From the NCBI GenBank assembly GCA_002085355.1, contig NATN01000267.1:1-6825 (forward strand): a stretch of DNA of 6,825 bases, written 5' to 3'. Numbering within the stretch: position 1 is the first letter of the stretch; every line of letters starts with the position of its first letter. Source of the DNA: Candidatus Zhuqueibacterota bacterium 4484_87. Lineage in GTDB: Bacteria; Zhuqueibacterota; Zhuqueibacteria; Thermofontimicrobiales; Thermofontimicrobiaceae. Under the pieces are notes generated by a model. That model did no database searches and was not told the origin of the DNA. It saw only the letters and a program-made list of their open reading frames with translations. Positions 4,438-6,825 of this stretch are shown in pieces. Made by a program: the position numbers and the translations under genes.

Positions 4438-6825
4438 ATGTCTCGGCTTGTGAAGGTTGCCATAGTTGGATTCGTTTTGATTGTTTTGCTTGTTGGGTTT
4501 GGCGCTTTTTTGAGTTATCATTTATTGCATAAATCTCTGCCCCAAACAGCGGGAACGCTAAAAATTGAAGGGCTCTTCCATCCTGTCCGTATTTTCCGTG
4601 ATTCATTCAATGTGCCATATATTTTTGCCCGCAACGAAGCAGACCTCTATTTCGTTTCCGGTTATCTTCATGCTCAGGAACGGCTCTGGCAAATGGAGCT
4701 CTATCGGAGAGTCGCGACCGGCACTCTCTCAGAAATTGTCGGTGATCGCGCGCTGCCTGTGGATAAATTCATCCGCTTGGTGGGAATTCCGCGAATTTCA
4801 GCGGAGTCGAAAAATACTCTGTCCGAACAGTCGCTTTTTATTCTCAAAAATTATACTCGCGGCATTAATGCATTTTTGCAAAAAGGCATGCATTCTTTGC
4901 CGCCGGAATTTACTGTGCTGGATTATCGTCCTCATGCATGGAAAATAGAACATTCCATCGCGATCCAGCGGCTGCTCGCGCTGTCTTTAGAAATGGGATG
5001 GTTCGTCGATCCTGCCTTTGCTGTTTTGCAGGATAAAATTTCTTCGGAAAAATTTCGGGAAATAGTGCCTTTCAGCTTTGGGAGAAAATTCGCCGGTGTT
5101 GCGAATAGTAATAGCATTTTACACGACAAGTTATTGGCAGAAATTCTCAATGTCCATTCAACTTTGATGGAACTGACCGGAATTGGCGGCTCTGGCTTGG
5201 GGAGCAATGGTTGGGTTGTTTCCGGCGACCACACTCAGAGCGGGAAACCCCTGCTGGCGAACGATCCTCACCTATGGCTGCAAAATCCATCCATCTGGTA
5301 CGAAATTCGGTTTCATTCACCGGAAGTAACAGGGGCTGGTTTCACAATTCCCGGCTTGCCCGGTATTGTTATTGGGCAAAACCAATCTCTCGCCTGGGGC
5401 TTGACGAATCTCATGGCGGACGGCTGCGATTATTTTCAGGAAAAAGTCAATCCGGCGGATTCGCTGAAATATCTTTACCAGCACCGCTGGCTGTCAATGG
5501 ATGTTGTCTTGGATACAATCTTTGTAAAAGGCAAAGATCCTGTTCTGCAAATCACGCGCCGCACGAAACATGGCCCTTTGATTTCTGATCTGGACAGTAG
5601 TCTGGCAAAATTGCCTTTCACCATTTCCATGCGCTGGATCGGCGCAGAACCGAGTGACGAGTTTCTGGCTTTTGATAAAATATTGAAAGCGGCAAACTGG
5701 AATGAGTTTATCGCCGGTCTGCAAATTTTTGGCGTGCCGCCGCAGAATTTCATTTATGCTGACAGCGCCGGCAATATCGGTTATTATGGCGCAGGTGCGA
5801 TTCCTTTCCGTCTGCGCGGAAGGGGAGTCTTGTTGAGACCTGGCTGGGACAAACGATTTGACTGGAAAGGTAAGATTCCTTTCGATAGGCTTCCGCATTG
5901 GGTCAATCCGGATTCCGGTATCATCATCTCGGCAAATCAAAAGATGGTCAGCGAAAATTACCCGTTTTTTATTTCCGATTACTGGGAAGCGGATTATCGC
6001 TTTCGACGCATCTGGCAAATGCTTTCATCTTCTGATAAAATTTCCGCTGAAACCTTCAAACAAATGCAGCGCGATTATCGCGATTTGCACGCCCATTATT
6101 TGATGCCGTATGTGAGAACTGTGCTGGAAAGATTTGACCGCAGTGATAGTTTGCGAAATTATTTTTATCGATCAATGAAGAACTGGGACGAGATTGTTTC
6201 GGAAAAATCAGTCGGTGCGGCGATCTTTGAGATATTTTTATCCCATTTTTATGAAAATATTTTTCTCGATGAAATGGGAGAATCACTCTACAAAAAATTT
6301 GTGCAATTACCGAATATCCCCATCCGTGCCGCAGATAGATTCATCCTGCGCAATGACGCTCTCTGGTTTGACGATGTTGCCACAGAAGAAGTTGTGGAGA
6401 CGCGGGACGACATCATTTTGCGCTCATTGAATCAGACGTTTGATTTTTTGCAAAAAAGATATTCCCGACACGTTCGCAAATGGCGTTGGGGAAATGTTCA
6501 CAAACTGACCCTGAAGCACCTTTTGGGAATAAAAAAACCGCTCGATTCATTTTTTAATATTCGTGGCTTCGCGATTGGCGGTTCCAATACGACTGTCAAT
6601 TCAGGCGTTTTTTCGCTTGCAGATAAGAAATTTGACATGATCGTCGGCCCCTCCATGCGGCAAATAGTGGATTTTTCGAGTTTGGAAGAACCGCTGCACA
6701 TTTTTCCCACCGGACAAAGCGGTCATCCGATGAGCGACCATTATCGCGATCAGACAGACCTCTGGCGTAACGGCGGATATCGCCGCTTGCAGCTTGATAC
6801 CTTGACAGTGGCTCAATCTTCAGCG
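4438..6825 (+). CDS. Penicillin acylase family (peptidase S45, Ntn-hydrolase), nearly complete; runs off right edge
   Basis: An open frame of 796 codons runs from an ATG at 4438, preceded by GAGAGGA (4427-4433, four-base spacing), to the last base of the window. Residues about 6-24 are a membrane-spanning signal or anchor. The alpha part has the family pattern PVRIFRDSFNVPYIFARNEADLYFVSGYLHAQERLWQMELYRR (residues about 49-91). The predicted autocatalytic cleavage precedes Ser256 in GLGSNGWVVSGD, whose new N-terminal serine is the nucleophile. Downstream motifs include LLANDPHLWLQNPSIWYE (272-289), GLPGIVIGQNQSLAWGLTN (306-324), RRTKHGPLISD (about 374-384), GGSNTTVN (714-721, probably including the conserved oxyanion Asn) and PTGQSGHPMSDHY (about 757-769). 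Family members are usually about 750-850 residues and end shortly after the DLW...Y region reached here, so only a few codons are probably missing. Members hydrolyse amides such as beta-lactam side chains or acyl-homoserine lactones. The substrate here cannot be read from sequence. It probably acts in the periplasm. Confidence 0.93.
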   Translation, partial: MSRLVKVAIVGFVLIVLLVGFGAFLSYHLLHKSLPQTAGTLKIEGLFHPVRIFRDSFNVPYIFARNEADLYFVSGYLHAQERLWQMELYRRVATGTLSEIVGDRALPVDKFIRLVGIPRISAESKNTLSEQSLFILKNYTRGINAFLQKGMHSLPPEFTVLDYRPHAWKIEHSIAIQRLLALSLEMGWFVDPAFAVLQDKISSEKFREIVPFSFGRKFAGVANSNSILHDKLLAEILNVHSTLMELTGIGGSGLGSNGWVVSGDHTQSGKPLLANDPHLWLQNPSIWYEIRFHSPEVTGAGFTIPGLPGIVIGQNQSLAWGLTNLMADGCDYFQEKVNPADSLKYLYQHRWLSMDVVLDTIFVKGKDPVLQITRRTKHGPLISDLDSSLAKLPFTISMRWIGAEPSDEFLAFDKILKAANWNEFIAGLQIFGVPPQNFIYADSAGNIGYYGAGAIPFRLRGRGVLLRPGWDKRFDWKGKIPFDRLPHWVNPDSGIIISANQKMVSENYPFFISDYWEADYRFRRIWQMLSSSDKISAETFKQMQRDYRDLHAHYLMPYVRTVLERFDRSDSLRNYFYRSMKNWDEIVSEKSVGAAIFEIFLSHFYENIFLDEMGESLYKKFVQLPNIPIRAADRFILRNDALWFDDVATEEVVETRDDIILRSLNQTFDFLQKRYSRHVRKWRWGNVHKLTLKHLLGIKKPLDSFFNIRGFAIGGSNTTVNSGVFSLADKKFDMIVGPSMRQIVDFSSLEEPLHIFPTGQSGHPMSDHYRDQTDLWRNGGYRRLQLDTLTVAQSSA

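Noticed and set aside
4095..4532. Plus-strand 145-residue frame overlapping the lipoprotein and the acylase start
   Set aside because: It is a shifted-frame shadow of the lipoprotein; the lipoprotein frame has the signal sequence and CxxCH motif, and the acylase frame has a ribosome site and family motifs.
4565..6816. Multiple short open frames on both strands inside the acylase gene
   Set aside because: All lie within the continuous acylase frame, which carries conserved family motifs from end to end.
1..6825. CRISPR array, tRNA, rRNA, phage or defence module
   Set aside because: No regularly spaced repeats, no tRNA-like cloverleaf or rRNA sequence noticed, and no recognisable phage or defence genes in any frame.

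Overview
The window looks like a chromosomal segment from a Gram-negative, didermic bacterium. The base composition is AT-leaning, with very AT-rich intergenic DNA. The best guess for lineage is the Calditrichota / KSB1-like part of the FCB supergroup. This rests on the style of the envelope proteins (a YjbH-like barrel, a TonB-plug-like protein, a tyrosine-rich lipoprotein) and remains an inference without a database search.

Layout: (1) Positions 1-994, minus strand: the N-terminal 331 codons of a secreted protein with a proline-rich linker and a TonB-dependent-receptor plug-like domain, running off the left edge. (2) 995-1221: a very AT-rich divergent promoter region. (3) 1222-2037, plus strand: a complete YjbH-like outer-membrane protein of 271 residues. 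(4) 2071-3372, minus strand: a decayed IS110-family (DEDD) transposase. It can be read almost end to end, but only by crossing three frame breaks, two of which also lack blocks of family-conserved sequence. (5) 3373-3817: 445 bases with no convincing protein gene. This stretch combines the upstream non-coding arm of the insertion sequence, where a nested stem structure could be a remnant of the element's bridge RNA, with the leader of the next gene. (6) 3818-4405, plus strand: a probable lipoprotein with one CxxCH heme-type motif, a tyrosine/tryptophan-rich patch and a low-complexity basic tail. (7) 4438 to the right edge, plus strand: a nearly complete penicillin-acylase-family (S45) Ntn-hydrolase, 796 codons, open at the window end.

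How the parts relate: the two left-hand genes are divergently transcribed and both encode probable outer-membrane proteins. The lipoprotein and acylase genes are 32 bases apart on one strand and are probably co-transcribed, both exported to the periplasm or membrane. The insertion sequence sits between these two units and points back toward the YjbH-like gene, so the two transcripts converge with only 33 bases between stop codons. I see no CRISPR array, tRNA, rRNA, defence island or phage module. The items most worth checking are the candidate bridge-RNA structure and the odd CxxCH lipoprotein.
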